A stretch of DNA of 64,000 nt, taken from the NCBI RefSeq assembly GCF_014653275.1, contig NZ_BNAL01000005.1, positions 1-64,000 of the forward strand, written 5' to 3'. The translations under genes were made by a program, and so were the position numbers. Within the stretch, counting starts at the first letter, position 1. Every line of letters starts with the position of its first letter. This stretch comes from Deinococcus piscis. Its GTDB lineage: Bacteria > Deinococcota > Deinococci > Deinococcales > Deinococcaceae. Below, piece by piece: positions 9,307-19,854 of the stretch. Under the pieces are notes generated by a model. That model saw only the letters and a program-made list of their open reading frames with translations. It was not told where the DNA came from and searched no databases.

Positions 9307-9810
9307 TCAGCCTCTGAGGGCCGGAATGCGTAGCCCGCCGCGTCCGTCCCAGCCCTTGAAGGCATAGAAGCGGCCCGGTTCGCCGGTGCGCAGGTAGTCC
9401 AGCAGGGGTTCACGCATAGGGGGCGAGTCCAGCCGCTCGCTGGCATCTTCCGGAGTACAGAAGCGGGCCTCGGTGATAAAGCCGTCGGGGTCGCTGGGGT
9501 TGAGCAGACCCTCCCAGGTGGCCTCGAACGCCACGGCAATGGCCCGCTCGCCCCGGCGCTCATCCTCGATGTGAACGGTGTACACCATGTGCTGAATTCC
9601 GGTCAGCTTGAGGCCGGTTTCTTCCCAGATTTCGCGGTACAGCGCTTCGAGCAGCGTCTCGCCTGGCTCAACCACGCCGCCCGGCAGGGTATAGCGGACC
9701 CGGCCCTGACCCTGCCAGTCGTTGCCGACCAGCAGCACCCGGCCAAAGCGGTCACGCAGAATCCCAGCGGCCACCAGCAGGTCACGCCGAGGCACGCTGG
9801 GCGCTCCCAT
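9307..9810 (-). CDS. Nudix hydrolase
   Basis: This is a 167-residue Nudix enzyme that hydrolyses a nucleoside diphosphate linked to another group. The Nudix box is intact: GGVVEPGE, seven residues, then REIWEETGL. The substrate cannot be assigned, and Deinococcus carries many Nudix proteins. Two starts are plausible, the ATG at 9810 and a GTG at 9795. Both overlap the end of prfA, so the gene is coupled to prfA and precedes the RluA-type gene in one likely operon. Confidence 0.88.
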   Translation of the reverse strand: MGAPSVPRRDLLVAAGILRDRFGRVLLVGNDWQGQGRVRYTLPGGVVEPGETLLEALYREIWEETGLKLTGIQHMVYTVHIEDERRGERAIAVAFEATWEGLLNPSDPDGFITEARFCTPEDASERLDSPPMREPLLDYLRTGEPGRFYAFKGWDGRGGLRIPALRG

Positions 9811-10906
9811 CTGCCCCGGCGTCGGCGTCGGCCAGTTCCAGCAGTTGCCGCTCACGTTCGCTGCGGGCCAGAGCGCCCACCAGGTCTTCCAGGCGGCCAC
9901 CGATGACCGTTTCTAGCGGGAAATTCTTGGTGTCACCTTCCAGGCGGTGGTCGGTCACGCGGTTCTGGGGGTAGTTGTAGGTGCGGACCTTTTCGCTGCG
10001 GTCCCCGCTGCCGATCTGGCTGGAGCGGGCTTCGCGCTCGCTGGCCTGCTGCCGCTCGCGCTCACGCTCGGCCAGGCGCGAAGCCAGAATCATCAGGGCT
10101 TTTTCGCGGTTTTTGATTTGGCTGCGGCCATCTTGGCAGACCACCATGATCTCGTCGGGGGTTCCGGCGCGGTAGGTGGCCCGCACAGCGCTGTCGGTGG
10201 TGTTCACGCTCTGGCCGCCTGCGCCCTGCGAGCGGAACACATCAATGCGCACTTCGCTCAGGTCCAGCTGCACCTCGCTCTGCTCCACCTGAGGCAAGAC
10301 CGCCACCGTCACGGTGCTGGTGTGGATGCGGCCCTGGGATTCGGTGGCTGGGACGCGCTGCACCCGGTGGACTCCGCTTTCCCACTTGAAGGTGCGGTAA
10401 GCGTAGTCGCCCGTTACCTCGCAGACCACTTTGGCAAAGCCGCCCAGATCGCTTTCATTGCTGTCCAGCACTTCTAGGCGCAGGCCCGCTGCCTCGGCGT
10501 AGCGCGAGTACATCCGCAGCAGGTCGGCGGCGAACAGGGCCGCTTCGGCTCCGCCCGCGCCCGAGCGAATTTCGAGGATGGCGTCGTTCGGGTCGAGTGG
10601 GTCGGTGGGCAGCAGCAGGAGTTCCAGCTCGCCTTTCAGCTCGCCCAGGCGCGTGTCAATGCGCTCCAGCTCGGCCTGCGCTATCTCACGCAGTTCGGGG
10701 TCGGCCAGCAGCTCGCGGCTGCCTTCTTGCTCGGCGGTTAGGGCTTCGTACTCACGGTAAAGGTTCACCAGCGGCGAAAGTTCGCGGTGACGGCGGGTCA
10801 GCCGGGCATATTCGCGCCCACCTTCTGCCAGCACCGCCGGGTCACCCAGCGCACGCTCGACCATTCCAAATTCACTGACCAGCTCGGACAGGCGTGGGCT
10901 TAACAT
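9782..10906 (-). CDS. prfA: peptide chain release factor 1
   Basis: RF1 reads UAA and UAG stop codons and triggers peptide release. The codon-recognition PAT tripeptide is in [15 protein letters not shown], and the catalytic GGQ is in [17 protein letters not shown]. The 374-residue protein starts [13 protein letters not shown] at the ATG at 10906. Upstream codons in the same frame are not protein-like. The C-terminus has a short Ala/Asp/Gly-rich tail that overlaps the Nudix gene. The leader has no clear -10 next to the ATG, so the promoter lies further upstream. Confidence 0.97.
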   Translation of the reverse strand: MLSPRLSELVSEFGMVERALGDPAVLAEGGREYARLTRRHRELSPLVNLYREYEALTAEQEGSRELLADPELREIAQAELERIDTRLGELKGELELLLLPTDPLDPNDAILEIRSGAGGAEAALFAADLLRMYSRYAEAAGLRLEVLDSNESDLGGFAKVVCEVTGDYAYRTFKWESGVHRVQRVPATESQGRIHTSTVTVAVLPQVEQSEVQLDLSEVRIDVFRSQGAGGQSVNTTDSAVRATYRAGTPDEIMVVCQDGRSQIKNREKALMILASRLAERERERQQASEREARSSQIGSGDRSEKVRTYNYPQNRVTDHRLEGDTKNFPLETVIGGRLEDLVGALARSERERQLLELADADAGADGSAQRASA

Positions 10907-11073
10907 CCTGGCCCCCAGTCGTCTGGCTCGCGCTCGGGGCCAGCGCCCAAGAATTGTTGAGAGAAGTACACAGCTTGCATGAGAGACAGTGTACCGGCTG
11001 GACGGATGAGGAACGGGGAGGCAGGCTGGATTGCGCTGGCTGGAGCGACGTCCCCTTGATTTCTCTCTCTGCC

Positions 11074-11085
11074 TACCGTACGGTA
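11074..11085. promoter_or_regulatory. 12-bp perfect palindrome in the prfA / membrane-protein intergenic region
   Basis: TACCGTACGGTA is a perfect dyad within the 280-base gap between divergent prfA and the membrane-protein gene. Its shape resembles TetR-family operators, but no regulator gene adjoins it. The rest of the gap shows no gene. Confidence 0.35.
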
Positions 11086-11188
11086 AGTAAGAACACCGGC
11101 TTAGACTTCTGCTTCGGCTGCCGCAGCGGCCATTCCAGGCCAGCCAGTAACGGTCAGACCAGCCGGTAACGATAGGAGGAAAGAACAT

Positions 11189-11587
11189 ATGGACGAATTC
11201 ATCATTCAACCGGCGCTGCATCAAGCGGTAGGTGGCGTGACCTTGCTCGTGGCCCTGGTCACGGCACTGCTGACCCTGCTGGGTGCCCGGCGCGGCCAAT
11301 TGACCCCGGCAGCGGCGGCCTCGATGATTGCGCTGCAAGTGGCGCTGCTGGTTCAGGCGCTGATTGGGATCAAGCTGCTGGACCAGGGCATGGGCGTGCT
11401 GCAAAAATATGTCCACTACCTCGGTGGCGTGGGCGCGGTGGGCCTGCTGATGCTGTTTTATTGGCTGCCTCACCGCTCGGAAGCGTCCCGCGCCAGGATG
11501 GCAGCGGGCCTGACCGCCGCTTCACTGGCGTTCACGGCCATGACCTTTTTTATTGGCAACTACTATGTGAACAGCTTGCAGGGCTAG
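11189..11587 (+). CDS. small integral membrane protein of unknown function
   Basis: The 132-residue protein has four predicted membrane helices, at about 12-32, 42-62, 75-93 and 105-125, with short charged loops ([16 protein letters not shown]). I do not recognise a family. The start is firm: AGGAGG at 11174-11179 is well spaced from the ATG. The gene is divergent from prfA and stands alone. The conserved-looking [19 protein letters not shown] loop could be useful in homology searches. Confidence 0.7.
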   Translation: MDEFIIQPALHQAVGGVTLLVALVTALLTLLGARRGQLTPAAAASMIALQVALLVQALIGIKLLDQGMGVLQKYVHYLGGVGAVGLLMLFYWLPHRSEASRARMAAGLTAASLAFTAMTFFIGNYYVNSLQG

Positions 11588-11685
11588 GTTTGCAGGCTTA
11601 GGCATAGGCTGCTAGATTGCGGCTCATGTGGGCCTGACTGCACCCCAATGCGGTCAAATCACGGCCCTGATTTCAGAGGTGACGT

Positions 11686-11742
11686 ATGGACGACAACATT
11701 CAAACTACTGTCCGCGCCACCCGACCTGACGGCCTGAACTGA
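11686..11742 (+). CDS. possible 18-residue leader peptide
   Basis: A very short frame encodes MDDNIQTTVRATRPDGLN. It is preceded by a well-spaced AGAGGTGA Shine-Dalgarno and ends eleven bases before the inverted repeat that precedes the GNAT gene. The composition shows no run of a single regulatory amino acid, although two Arg and four Thr occur. It could be a ribosome-stalling leader, a small protein, or chance. Confidence 0.4.
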   Translation: MDDNIQTTVRATRPDGLN

Positions 11743-11752
11743 CTTGGCCTGT

Positions 11753-11812
11753 CAGACAAATGCAGAGGGTGGCACATCGCGCCGCCCTTTTTCTATTTGT
11801 CTGGAGGCAGAC
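11753..11812 (+). promoter_or_regulatory. nested hairpin, terminator-like leader before the GNAT gene
   Basis: CAGACAAAT (11753-11761) pairs exactly with ATTTGTCTG (11795-11803). Inside it, AGGGTGGC pairs with GCCGCCCT and is followed by five T, which makes a good intrinsic terminator. The right outer arm can instead pair locally (GTCTG with CAGAC), placing the GAGG of the ribosome-binding site in the loop. Two mutually exclusive folds directly before a start codon suggest attenuation. Confidence 0.5.
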
Positions 11813-11815
11813 TGT

Positions 11816-12850
11816 ATGTCTACCCAATTTTTTGCCGCCGTCATCACGCCCGATACCGTCACGCCCACGCAGCGCCTGAGTGTGGGTCAGCTCATCAGCG
11901 AACGCTACCGCCGCAGCTGGCCCACCGAGCCGCCGCTCGCGCCCGCCGCCGAAGCCGAGAATCTGTTTGCGGGGCCGCAGAGCGAGTGGCGCGTGAACTG
12001 GGCCGTCTTTGATGACGCCAGCGGCGAAACTGCCCTGGCCTGGGCGCAGCTGACCGGCAGCCATAAACACAACACCCACTGGGTCGCTCTCTACTTGCTC
12101 ACCCACCCCAGCGCTGAGGACGCGGGGCACGGCCCAGCGCTGCGGGCGGCGCTCTGGCCGCTTGCCAGAGCGGAGGCTCAGGCGCGGGGCGTCAGCGTCA
12201 TTGGGTCGTGGGGCGTGGACCGCTATCCAGGCCACGTGCAGTTTCTGCGGGGCGCTGGATTCCGCCAGACCTTGAGCAACGCTGCGGTGCGCCTGGACCT
12301 GCGCGCCGTGCCGGACACACTGCTGGGGGCCTGGACCGCCCGCCCTGACTCTGTTTCTGGCGCTGATCCGTACCGCCTGCACCGCTGGACCCGCGTGCCG
12401 GACGAGTACCTGGAGCGCATGGCCGACCTGCAAGCGGTCATCAACGATATGCCCAGGGGTGACTCGGAACAGGGCGAGCTGGTCTACACCCCGCAGCACA
12501 TCCGCGAGCGTGAGGCGCAGGTGGCGCTGGACGGCGAAATCCGCTTTCTGGTGGCGGCAGAGGACACGCGCACAGGGGAGCTGGTCGCCTACAGCGAAAC
12601 CTACTGGGGGCCAGACCGCGCCGCGCTGGTGTATCAGGGAGCCACCGCTGTGCGCCGGGGCAACCGGGGCCAGGGCCTGGGCCGCTGGGTCAAGGCCGAC
12701 ATGGTGCGTTGGCTACAGGCAGCGGCTCCGGGTGCTGAGCACATCAGAACCAATGTGGCCGAGGAAAACGCTGCGATGAATGCGCTCAACGCGGCGCTGG
12801 GATTTCAGCCCTACGCGGTGACGTCCGAGTGGGAGGTGCGGCTCAGGTAA
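11816..12850 (+). CDS. GNAT-family N-acetyltransferase, double domain
   Basis: This 344-residue protein looks like two GNAT folds in tandem. The C-terminal copy keeps the acetyl-CoA loop (VRRGNRGQGLGRWVKADM near 280-297) and the NVAEENAAMNALNAALGFQPY end. The N-terminal copy is degenerate (GPALRAALWPLARAEA). The substrate is unknown, and relatives include mycothiol synthase-like and antibiotic-modifying enzymes. The ATG at 11816 is chosen because GGAGG lies nine bases upstream. It sits just after a possible leader peptide and terminator, so expression may be conditional. Confidence 0.85.
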   Translation: MSTQFFAAVITPDTVTPTQRLSVGQLISERYRRSWPTEPPLAPAAEAENLFAGPQSEWRVNWAVFDDASGETALAWAQLTGSHKHNTHWVALYLLTHPSAEDAGHGPALRAALWPLARAEAQARGVSVIGSWGVDRYPGHVQFLRGAGFRQTLSNAAVRLDLRAVPDTLLGAWTARPDSVSGADPYRLHRWTRVPDEYLERMADLQAVINDMPRGDSEQGELVYTPQHIREREAQVALDGEIRFLVAAEDTRTGELVAYSETYWGPDRAALVYQGATAVRRGNRGQGLGRWVKADMVRWLQAAAPGAEHIRTNVAEENAAMNALNAALGFQPYAVTSEWEVRLR

Positions 12851-14311
<1,461 letters not shown>

Positions 14312-14314
14312 AGC

Positions 14315-14348
14315 AGGAAACGCAGCGCTCTAACAGGCTGCGTTTCCT
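14315..14348. terminator. hairpin between convergent GH1 and P450 genes
   Basis: AGGAAACGCAGC and GCTGCGTTTCCT form a perfect 12-base stem around a ten-base loop. There is no long T-run on either side, but its place between two convergent stops fits a bidirectional terminator. Confidence 0.7.
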
Positions 14349-14384
14349 CTGCCTGTCATCTGGGGATGCGCCTGAGCCTGGCCC

Positions 14385-15626
14385 TCAGTTGGCGGCTGCC
14401 GGTGTTGCAACTTTGCTGCCGAAACGGACCCGCAGCCCACGCAGCTCGTAGCCTTTGACCACTTCATTGTAGCTCAGGTTGGGGCTGCGTTTCAGTTCCA
14501 AGTCACGCCACATCAGCAACCGGCGCAGGAAGGCGTCGCTCTCACGGATGGCCAGGAAAGCGCCGGGGCAGCGGTGGTGCCCGTCTCCGAAGCTCAGCAC
14601 TGGGGGCTGCACGCCGCGTGGCAGTGGACGGTGGGGGCACAGGTCCCCGGCATCCTCGCCGACCACGCGCCCGTCCAGGTTCGCCTGCTGCACGTTCAGC
14701 GCCACCAACGAGCCAGCGGGAATGTTGACGCCGCCCACCTCAATGTCGTTCTGTACCCGGCGAAACAGCTGGGTGACCACCGGCTCCAGGCGCAGGATTT
14801 CGTACAAGATGGCCGTCCGGTCTTGCTCAGGCGAATGCAGGTATTCGCTGCGCAGCTCGGGGTTTTGCAGGAAATGCCAGGCCGCCGACGAGATGAATTC
14901 GCGGGTGGTGACCATGCCAGCAGTGCCGTAGGTGAGGCATTCGGTCAGGATTTCCAGGTCGCTGTAGCCGCGTTCCAGCAGGTATGAAATCAGGTCGTCC
15001 TTGGGTGCTTTGCGGCGCTTGGCGATGGCGGGCTTGACATCCAGAAAGAAGAAATTGAGGGTGTGGGCCTGCATCAATATGGTCTTGGCAGCGGGCATGG
15101 GCGGGGCAGCAGGGTTGCTGTCGCCGCCGCCGTCCACAAAATGCATGATGCGGGTCTCCATGCCTGGCAGGGCCGAGTCGGTCAGGCCGATGACCTGCGC
15201 GGCCACCTGCACCGCCAGCCGCAGCGAAAGGTCATCCAGATTCATCTCGCCCCGCTGCCACAGCTCGGCAATCAGGTCGTCGGCCAGGCGGGCAATAAAC
15301 GGCTGGTACTCGGCCACATGCTTGGGGGTGAAATAGCGGGCCGTAGAGCGCCGCATTTCGTGGTGGGGTTCGCCCTCAGCAAACAGCACCGGTGGGCGGC
15401 CCAGTACTCCGCCCGCTTTGCCAGCATTCTCGGCCATGAATCCAGCCTGCGCCACGTCGTCCGAGCGCAGAATCTGGCGCGAGAGTTCAAAAGAACCGAT
15501 GTGATAGACGCCGTCACTGCCCTGGACCATGTCCTGGCCGGGCTCGGGCAGCAGGGTGCTGCGGTGGGTGAGGGAGCGGGTGGGGGTGTCCCCGTGAAAA
15601 GGGCAGCCGGAAGGGGGGGTGGTCAT
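14385..15626 (-). CDS. cytochrome P450
   Basis: This 413-residue soluble bacterial P450 carries the heme loop [14 protein letters not shown] with the axial cysteine, the ExxR motif (EILR) and an I-helix reading [13 protein letters not shown]. The I-helix differs from the usual AGxDTT because the acidic residue is replaced. The substrate is unknown, and no ferredoxin or reductase gene is nearby. The ATG at 15626 has an AGGAG sequence upstream and overlaps the MarR stop by four bases, so both are one transcript and the MarR protein is the likely controller. Confidence 0.92.
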   Translation of the reverse strand: MTTPPSGCPFHGDTPTRSLTHRSTLLPEPGQDMVQGSDGVYHIGSFELSRQILRSDDVAQAGFMAENAGKAGGVLGRPPVLFAEGEPHHEMRRSTARYFTPKHVAEYQPFIARLADDLIAELWQRGEMNLDDLSLRLAVQVAAQVIGLTDSALPGMETRIMHFVDGGGDSNPAAPPMPAAKTILMQAHTLNFFFLDVKPAIAKRRKAPKDDLISYLLERGYSDLEILTECLTYGTAGMVTTREFISSAAWHFLQNPELRSEYLHSPEQDRTAILYEILRLEPVVTQLFRRVQNDIEVGGVNIPAGSLVALNVQQANLDGRVVGEDAGDLCPHRPLPRGVQPPVLSFGDGHHRCPGAFLAIRESDAFLRRLLMWRDLELKRSPNLSYNEVVKGYELRGLRVRFGSKVATPAAAN

Positions 15627-16093
15627 GCGGGGTCTCCTGAAGGTGGGACAGAGGAAGGCGGGGTTGGATGCAGGGCACTCAGGGCGCGGCTGACAGTGAG
15701 GATGTCCGGCAAGTCCGGCTGGGCAGAAAGCCTGGCGATGGACTGGCCGACGAACTCCAGCACGGTGGCCTGGGCCTGCGCCTGCGATGCCTGCCCCGCT
15801 GCGGTGAGTTGCAGGGTCGTGCGGCGGGCGTCTTGGGCGTCGGGCTGCCGGGTCAGCAATCCGGCCTCTTCCAGCCGCGCCAGCGTCCGGCTGATGTCGT
15901 AGCGCGGCACGCCCAGGGCTTCGGCCAGCGCACTGGGCTGCTGGGTGCCGCCCTGGACGTAACACAGCACGATAAATTCGCGCAGGCTGAGGCTGTGGCG
16001 CTCACGCAGCAGGCCTTCGCCAGCGCGGGTCAGGCCCTGCCAGACATCCCACAGGCTCATCAGAAACTGCAGGGCGGGGGGGGTGGAGTTCAT
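15623..16093 (-). CDS. MarR-family transcriptional regulator
   Basis: This regulator of about 156 residues has a winged helix: [31 protein letters not shown] is split around the recognition helix, and the wing carries [13 protein letters not shown]. It leads the two-gene operon with the P450. I favour the ATG at 16093 over the one at 16102, because the latter lies inside the operator and -10 box (CATAAT, 16101-16106 opposite strand). The shorter start leaves seven bases and makes the message leaderless. Autoregulation by the palindrome is likely. Confidence 0.88.
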   Translation of the reverse strand: MNSTPPALQFLMSLWDVWQGLTRAGEGLLRERHSLSLREFIVLCYVQGGTQQPSALAEALGVPRYDISRTLARLEEAGLLTRQPDAQDARRTTLQLTAAGQASQAQAQATVLEFVGQSIARLSAQPDLPDILTVSRALSALHPTPPSSVPPSGDPA

Positions 16094-16096
16094 TGA

Positions 16097-16109
16097 TTGC
16101 ATTATGCAA
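16097..16109. promoter_or_regulatory. MarR operator overlapping the -10 box
   Basis: TTGCATTATGCAA is a perfect 6+1+6 dyad of the common MarR TTGC-N5-GCAA type. It covers the CATAAT -10 of the marR-P450 operon, so bound repressor would block RNA polymerase directly. Confidence 0.7.
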
Positions 16110-16206
16110 CCAAACCATGACAGGAGTGTGACCGGAGTTTCACCGCGCGGCCCAAAGGTGCTGCGGCTCCCGGCACCCCGCCCGGCGGTTCGGGAATACT
16201 GCGCCT

Positions 16207-17160
16207 ATGTCTTCCACGCGGCGCGAATTCCTGAAATACGGTGCCCAGTTCATTGGCACGGCGGCGGCGTTTGGCGGAGGGCTGACCTTGCTGACCCGGC
16301 GGGCCGCGCCTGCCCAGGAGCTGTCCGCGTCTGGCCTGGCCGCAGAAGTGCCGCCCCACCAGACCGACGAGCTAGGCGGACTGGTCACGCCATTCGCCCT
16401 GGCGACCTCTTATAACAACTTCTACGAGCTGGGCTGGGGCAAGGGCGACCCGGCGCGGCAGGCCGAGTTGCTGCGCCGCTATATCGCGGCCCAGGAGCCC
16501 TGGACCGTAACCTTTGGCGGCGAAGTGGAGCGGCCCGGCACCTACGACCTCGCCGCGCTGCTGGGCTGGACGGACGAGCAGGAGCGGACCTACCGCCTGC
16601 GCTGCGTGGAAGCCTGGAGCATGGTGCTGCCCTGGCGCGGGCTGCCGCTGGGCGAACTTCTCAGGCGAGTGGGCTACACCTCGCAGGCGCGGTATGTGCA
16701 GTTCACCTCCGTCTTTGCGCCGGATGCCCTGCCGGGCCAGCGTTCCAGCACGTTGGACTGGCCCTATGTAGAAGGTCTGCGGCTGGACGAAGCCCTCCAC
16801 CCACTCACCCTGCTGGCAACGGGGCTGCATGGCGAGGCGCTGCCCGCCCAGAATGGTGCGCCCCTGCGGCTGGTGGTGCCCTGGAAATACGGCTTCAAGT
16901 CGGCCAAGAGCGTCACGCACATCACGCTGACCCGCGAGCAGCCAGCCACCACCTGGAGTGTGGCCGCACCCCGCGAGTACGGTTTTTATGCCAACGTGAA
17001 CCCGCAGGTGGACCACCCGCGCTGGTCGCAGGCCAGTGAGCGGCGGCTGGACGGCACTGGCGGCCTGTTGGCAGAGCGCCGCGAAACCTTGATGTTCAAC
17101 GGCTACGCGGACGAGGTGTCCGGTCTGTACACGGGCCAGGATTTGCGGAGGGACTTTTAA
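16207..17160 (+). CDS. msrP: periplasmic methionine sulfoxide reductase catalytic subunit
   Basis: MsrP (YedY) is a molybdopterin enzyme that repairs oxidised methionine in exported proteins. The N-terminus [14 protein letters not shown] is a twin-arginine signal followed by a hydrophobic stretch. The molybdenum-ligating cysteine lies in [15 protein letters not shown], and [13 protein letters not shown] is conserved. The 317-residue length is normal. AATACT at 16195-16200 is six bases before the ATG, so it is probably leaderless. msrQ begins at the very next base after the stop. Confidence 0.95.
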   Translation: MSSTRREFLKYGAQFIGTAAAFGGGLTLLTRRAAPAQELSASGLAAEVPPHQTDELGGLVTPFALATSYNNFYELGWGKGDPARQAELLRRYIAAQEPWTVTFGGEVERPGTYDLAALLGWTDEQERTYRLRCVEAWSMVLPWRGLPLGELLRRVGYTSQARYVQFTSVFAPDALPGQRSSTLDWPYVEGLRLDEALHPLTLLATGLHGEALPAQNGAPLRLVVPWKYGFKSAKSVTHITLTREQPATTWSVAAPREYGFYANVNPQVDHPRWSQASERRLDGTGGLLAERRETLMFNGYADEVSGLYTGQDLRRDF

Positions 17161-17799
17161 ATGTCGGCTGTGACGCCCCCACGCTCCGCTACAGGCTCCG
17201 GGCCGCTCCCCTGGCTGAAGCCAGCAGTGTGGCTGGGCGGCCTGTCACCGCTGGCTGTGATGGCGCTGGACGCCTGGGCCGGGGCGCTGGGAGCCCATCC
17301 GCTGGAGCGCCTGCTGCTGCAAACTGGCCTGCTGGCCCTGCTGACTCTTATTTTGTCGCTGCTGTGTACCCCACTGCGCCAGTGGACCGGCTGGACCTGG
17401 CCCGCCCGCATTCGCCGCGAGCTGGGGCTGCTGGCCTTCGGGTACGCCTGCGCCCACCTGCTGCTGTATCTGCTGGACCAGGGCGGACTGGGCGGTCTGC
17501 CCGCCGACATTGCCGAGCGGCCCTTTATTACGGTGGGCCTGCTGGCACTGGCGCTGCTGCTTCCGGCGGCGCTCACCAGCGGCAAAGGCAGCGTGCGGCG
17601 GCTGGGTTTTGCGCGCTGGCAGCGGCTACACCGGTTGGTCTACCCGGCGGCGGCCCTGGGAGCGCTGCACTTTTACTGGGGTGTGAAGGGCGACAAGGCG
17701 GAGCCGCTGCTGTACGCCGGGGCGCTGGCGGTGCTGCTGGGCTGGCGGGTGTGGCGGAGCCGCTTCGGTGGCCGGAGGGTAAAACGTGACTCTAAGTGA
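17161..17799 (+). CDS. msrQ: heme-binding membrane subunit of the methionine sulfoxide reductase system
   Basis: MsrQ (YedZ) passes electrons from the quinone pool or a flavin reductase to MsrP. The 212-residue protein has five or six membrane helices. Conserved histidines occur in FGYACAHLLLYLLD and RLHRLVYPAAALGALHFYWG, the expected heme ligands. It starts directly after the msrP stop and overlaps the following SUKH gene by 14 bases, so three genes form one transcript. Confidence 0.93.
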   Translation: MSAVTPPRSATGSGPLPWLKPAVWLGGLSPLAVMALDAWAGALGAHPLERLLLQTGLLALLTLILSLLCTPLRQWTGWTWPARIRRELGLLAFGYACAHLLLYLLDQGGLGGLPADIAERPFITVGLLALALLLPAALTSGKGSVRRLGFARWQRLHRLVYPAAALGALHFYWGVKGDKAEPLLYAGALAVLLGWRVWRSRFGGRRVKRDSK

Positions 17800-18427
17800 T
17801 GACCTCGCTTATCTGGAAAGTTGGATGCAGCAGCACACGCCGCTGGCCCATGCAGGCCTGTTCCCCCCACTCTCTGGCGCGGAATTGATCAGGCTGCGCG
17901 GGCAGTTGCTGCGCGCCGGATATGCTGCGCCGGATGACGTTCTGACGCTGTACAGCTGGCATGGCGGCTCGGAAGCGCCGCTGTTCGGGCTGGAATGGTC
18001 AGAGCCTGGAATGCCTACGCAGGGGATAGAGGAAGATGTTCCCTTCGCCGCTTCGCACCCGCCGGGCCATATCCGCGAAACTTTTGCACCACCAGGGTAC
18101 TGGGGTTTTCTGCACGACAGCGGCGGCAATTTTGTAGCACTGGACCTAACACCCGGTCCAGCAGGCCAAACAGGGCAGGTGATAACGACGGGCCAGGACG
18201 AGCATCACCGCTTCGTGCTGGCGGCCAGCGTGGGCGAGTTTGTGCGGATGTATGTGGAGCGGCTGCGGGCCGGGGCCTACGCCATCAGGCCGCCGGAGGG
18301 AAGCAGCTTGGGCGAGCGGGTCTGCCTGTTGGACGGTGCCGGGCAGCCGGTCGAGGACTACCACTATCTGGCGGACCTGTTTCCTGGCTTTGGCGCGTCG
18401 CCTGCCGTCTACGCCGACCTTGGCTGA
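17786..18427 (+). CDS. SMI1/KNR4 (SUKH) family protein
   Basis: The 213 residues carry a SUKH-type core: LRAGYAAPDDVLTLYSWHGGSE, LFGLEW, the GNFVALDLTPGPAGQTGQV strand pair and SVGEFVRMYVERL. Many bacterial SUKH proteins are immunity proteins for polymorphic toxins, but no toxin gene is near, and here it is coupled to msrPQ through a 14-base overlap with a GTG start. It may therefore have a housekeeping or orphan immunity role. The family call is fairly secure, the function is not. Confidence 0.75.
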   Translation: MTLSDDLAYLESWMQQHTPLAHAGLFPPLSGAELIRLRGQLLRAGYAAPDDVLTLYSWHGGSEAPLFGLEWSEPGMPTQGIEEDVPFAASHPPGHIRETFAPPGYWGFLHDSGGNFVALDLTPGPAGQTGQVITTGQDEHHRFVLAASVGEFVRMYVERLRAGAYAIRPPEGSSLGERVCLLDGAGQPVEDYHYLADLFPGFGASPAVYADLG

Positions 18428-18431
18428 CCCT

Positions 18432-19458
18432 TCACGGCCACACCGTTACCGTGCCTGTCCCGCCATCTAGCCGCACCCGTGCCCCCAGCGGAAGCGTCAG
18501 CTGCGGCGAGGTGTGCCCGAAGTCCACATTGGTGACCACCGGCAGGTCTTCGCGGCCCGCTTCTTTCAGCACGCGCCGCACTCAGCCATGCAGGTCCTGC
18601 ACTATCTGCGGCGTGTAGTCGCGGGGCCGGGCCAGCATCAGTCCGCTTAGCTCCTGCAAGACGCCTTTGGCAGCCCAGTTCCGCAGCCAGTAGCCCACCT
18701 GTGAAGGGGCAGGTACGTCGTTGCTGGTTTCCAGCGCCATCACCGCGCCGCGCCAGAGGGGGAGCGGCAACTCGCCGGGCGTGCCGCTGAGCATGTCCAG
18801 AATCTCAATGCAGCCGCCCAGAAGGTGCCCTTCGCTGCTGCCGGGTTGCAGCCAGGTCCAGCCGTCCCCAGGTTGGAACTCGCGCCTTATACCCTGCGCG
18901 GCTTCGTCCTGCCAATCTTGCGGGGCTTGGGTCCACTCGGGCGCGGGAGAGAGGGAATAGGGGTTCAGCGCCGAACGCCTGCTGGATGCTTTGCACGGTA
19001 AACGGGTGCATTCCGCCGTCCTCGGCCAGGTCGGTCAGCACGGCGGGACCGTGGTAAGCCATCACGCCTGCTTTCAGGAATTGTGTCAGCGTGACGGTGG
19101 CGTCGGAGTAGCCCATAAAGGCCTTGGGGTGCTGCCGGAGCAGCTCACGGTCAAGGAGGGGCAGCAGCCGGATAGAATCGTCTCCGCCGATGACACTCAC
19201 CATGCCGTCTATATCGGGATTTTCCAGCGCCCAGTGCAGGTCGTCGGCGCGGGCCTGGGGATTGGCGTACAGGTACTCCGGTCCCCGGAAGGCATTCGGC
19301 GCGGCCACGATCGCCCAGCCCAGCGACTTGGCGGCCTGGCGCACGCCCGCTGCGTAGCGGTGCGGCACCTCGGTCACGAAGCCGGCGCTCAGGCTGAGGG
19401 CGGCCACGCGGGAGCCGCTGACGAGGGGCCTGGGGCGGATGAAGTGCGGTGTCTCCAT
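18432..19458 (-). pseudogene. S66-family LD-carboxypeptidase / MccF-like peptidase, broken
   Basis: The first 160 or so residues are a good S66 peptidase: GGDDSIRLLPLLD holds the catalytic Ser region, and GYSDATVTLTQFLKAG and MAYHGPAVLTDLAEDG follow. Near 18960 the frame shifts; one extra C in a CCCC run would account for it. The next frame then continues with PAPEWTQAPQDWQDEAAQG. A TGA at about 18587 interrupts the C-terminus, after which TNVDFGHTSPQLTLPLG resumes in the same frame to a stop at 18432. Two lesions argue for a true pseudogene. Members cleave murein tetrapeptides or confer microcin C immunity. Confidence 0.85.
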
Positions 19459-19854
19459 GCGTCAGGGTAGCGGGGTTCCGCCAGGGGCTGATAGGCAAAA
19501 TGGCGGAGGTCGCTTGCTGTCTTCTATCAGAATCGGGGCAGATTGTGGCCATGACTGCGTTTAGCGGTGGTGGCCTTTCTGCTTTCCGTTCGTGACTCTG
19601 GGCCGTAAGCCTGCTGCGCCGCCTGCCCGGTCCACTCCGAGCGAGCTATTGCTGCGTGCCTTGCCGGCTGGGGACGTCATTTTCCCGAATGTGCGCCTCA
19701 ATGACCTCTTCCGCATTCAGGCCAATGGCCAAAGACCCCGCAAAGATGACGGAACAGCGGCGGCAAGGGGTGCAGGCCCACGAATTTAGCAGTGTGCACT
19801 TACGCTGCTATCAATAAGCTGGAGGATGAACGGTCTACGCTGGGTTGACCTCAA
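19459..19854. other. 396-base gap without a supported gene
   Basis: Only short frames are present. On the plus strand a 65-codon frame at 19592-19789 has no recognisable content. On the minus strand a short stretch (about 19655-19750) reads AIGLNAEEVIEAHIREND before a stop, which looks protein-like and may be a gene remnant. No terminator or promoter is evident. Confidence 0.3.

Noticed and set aside
11762..11800. T-box-like AGGGTGGCAC before the GNAT gene
   Set aside because: The motif is suggestive, but there is no stem I with specifier loop and the sequence pairs directly with GCCGCCCT as a simple terminator.
19592..19789. Small 65-codon frame in the gap after the S66 pseudogene
   Set aside because: It has no ribosome-binding site, no recognisable domain and a composition similar to non-coding frames in this GC-rich DNA.
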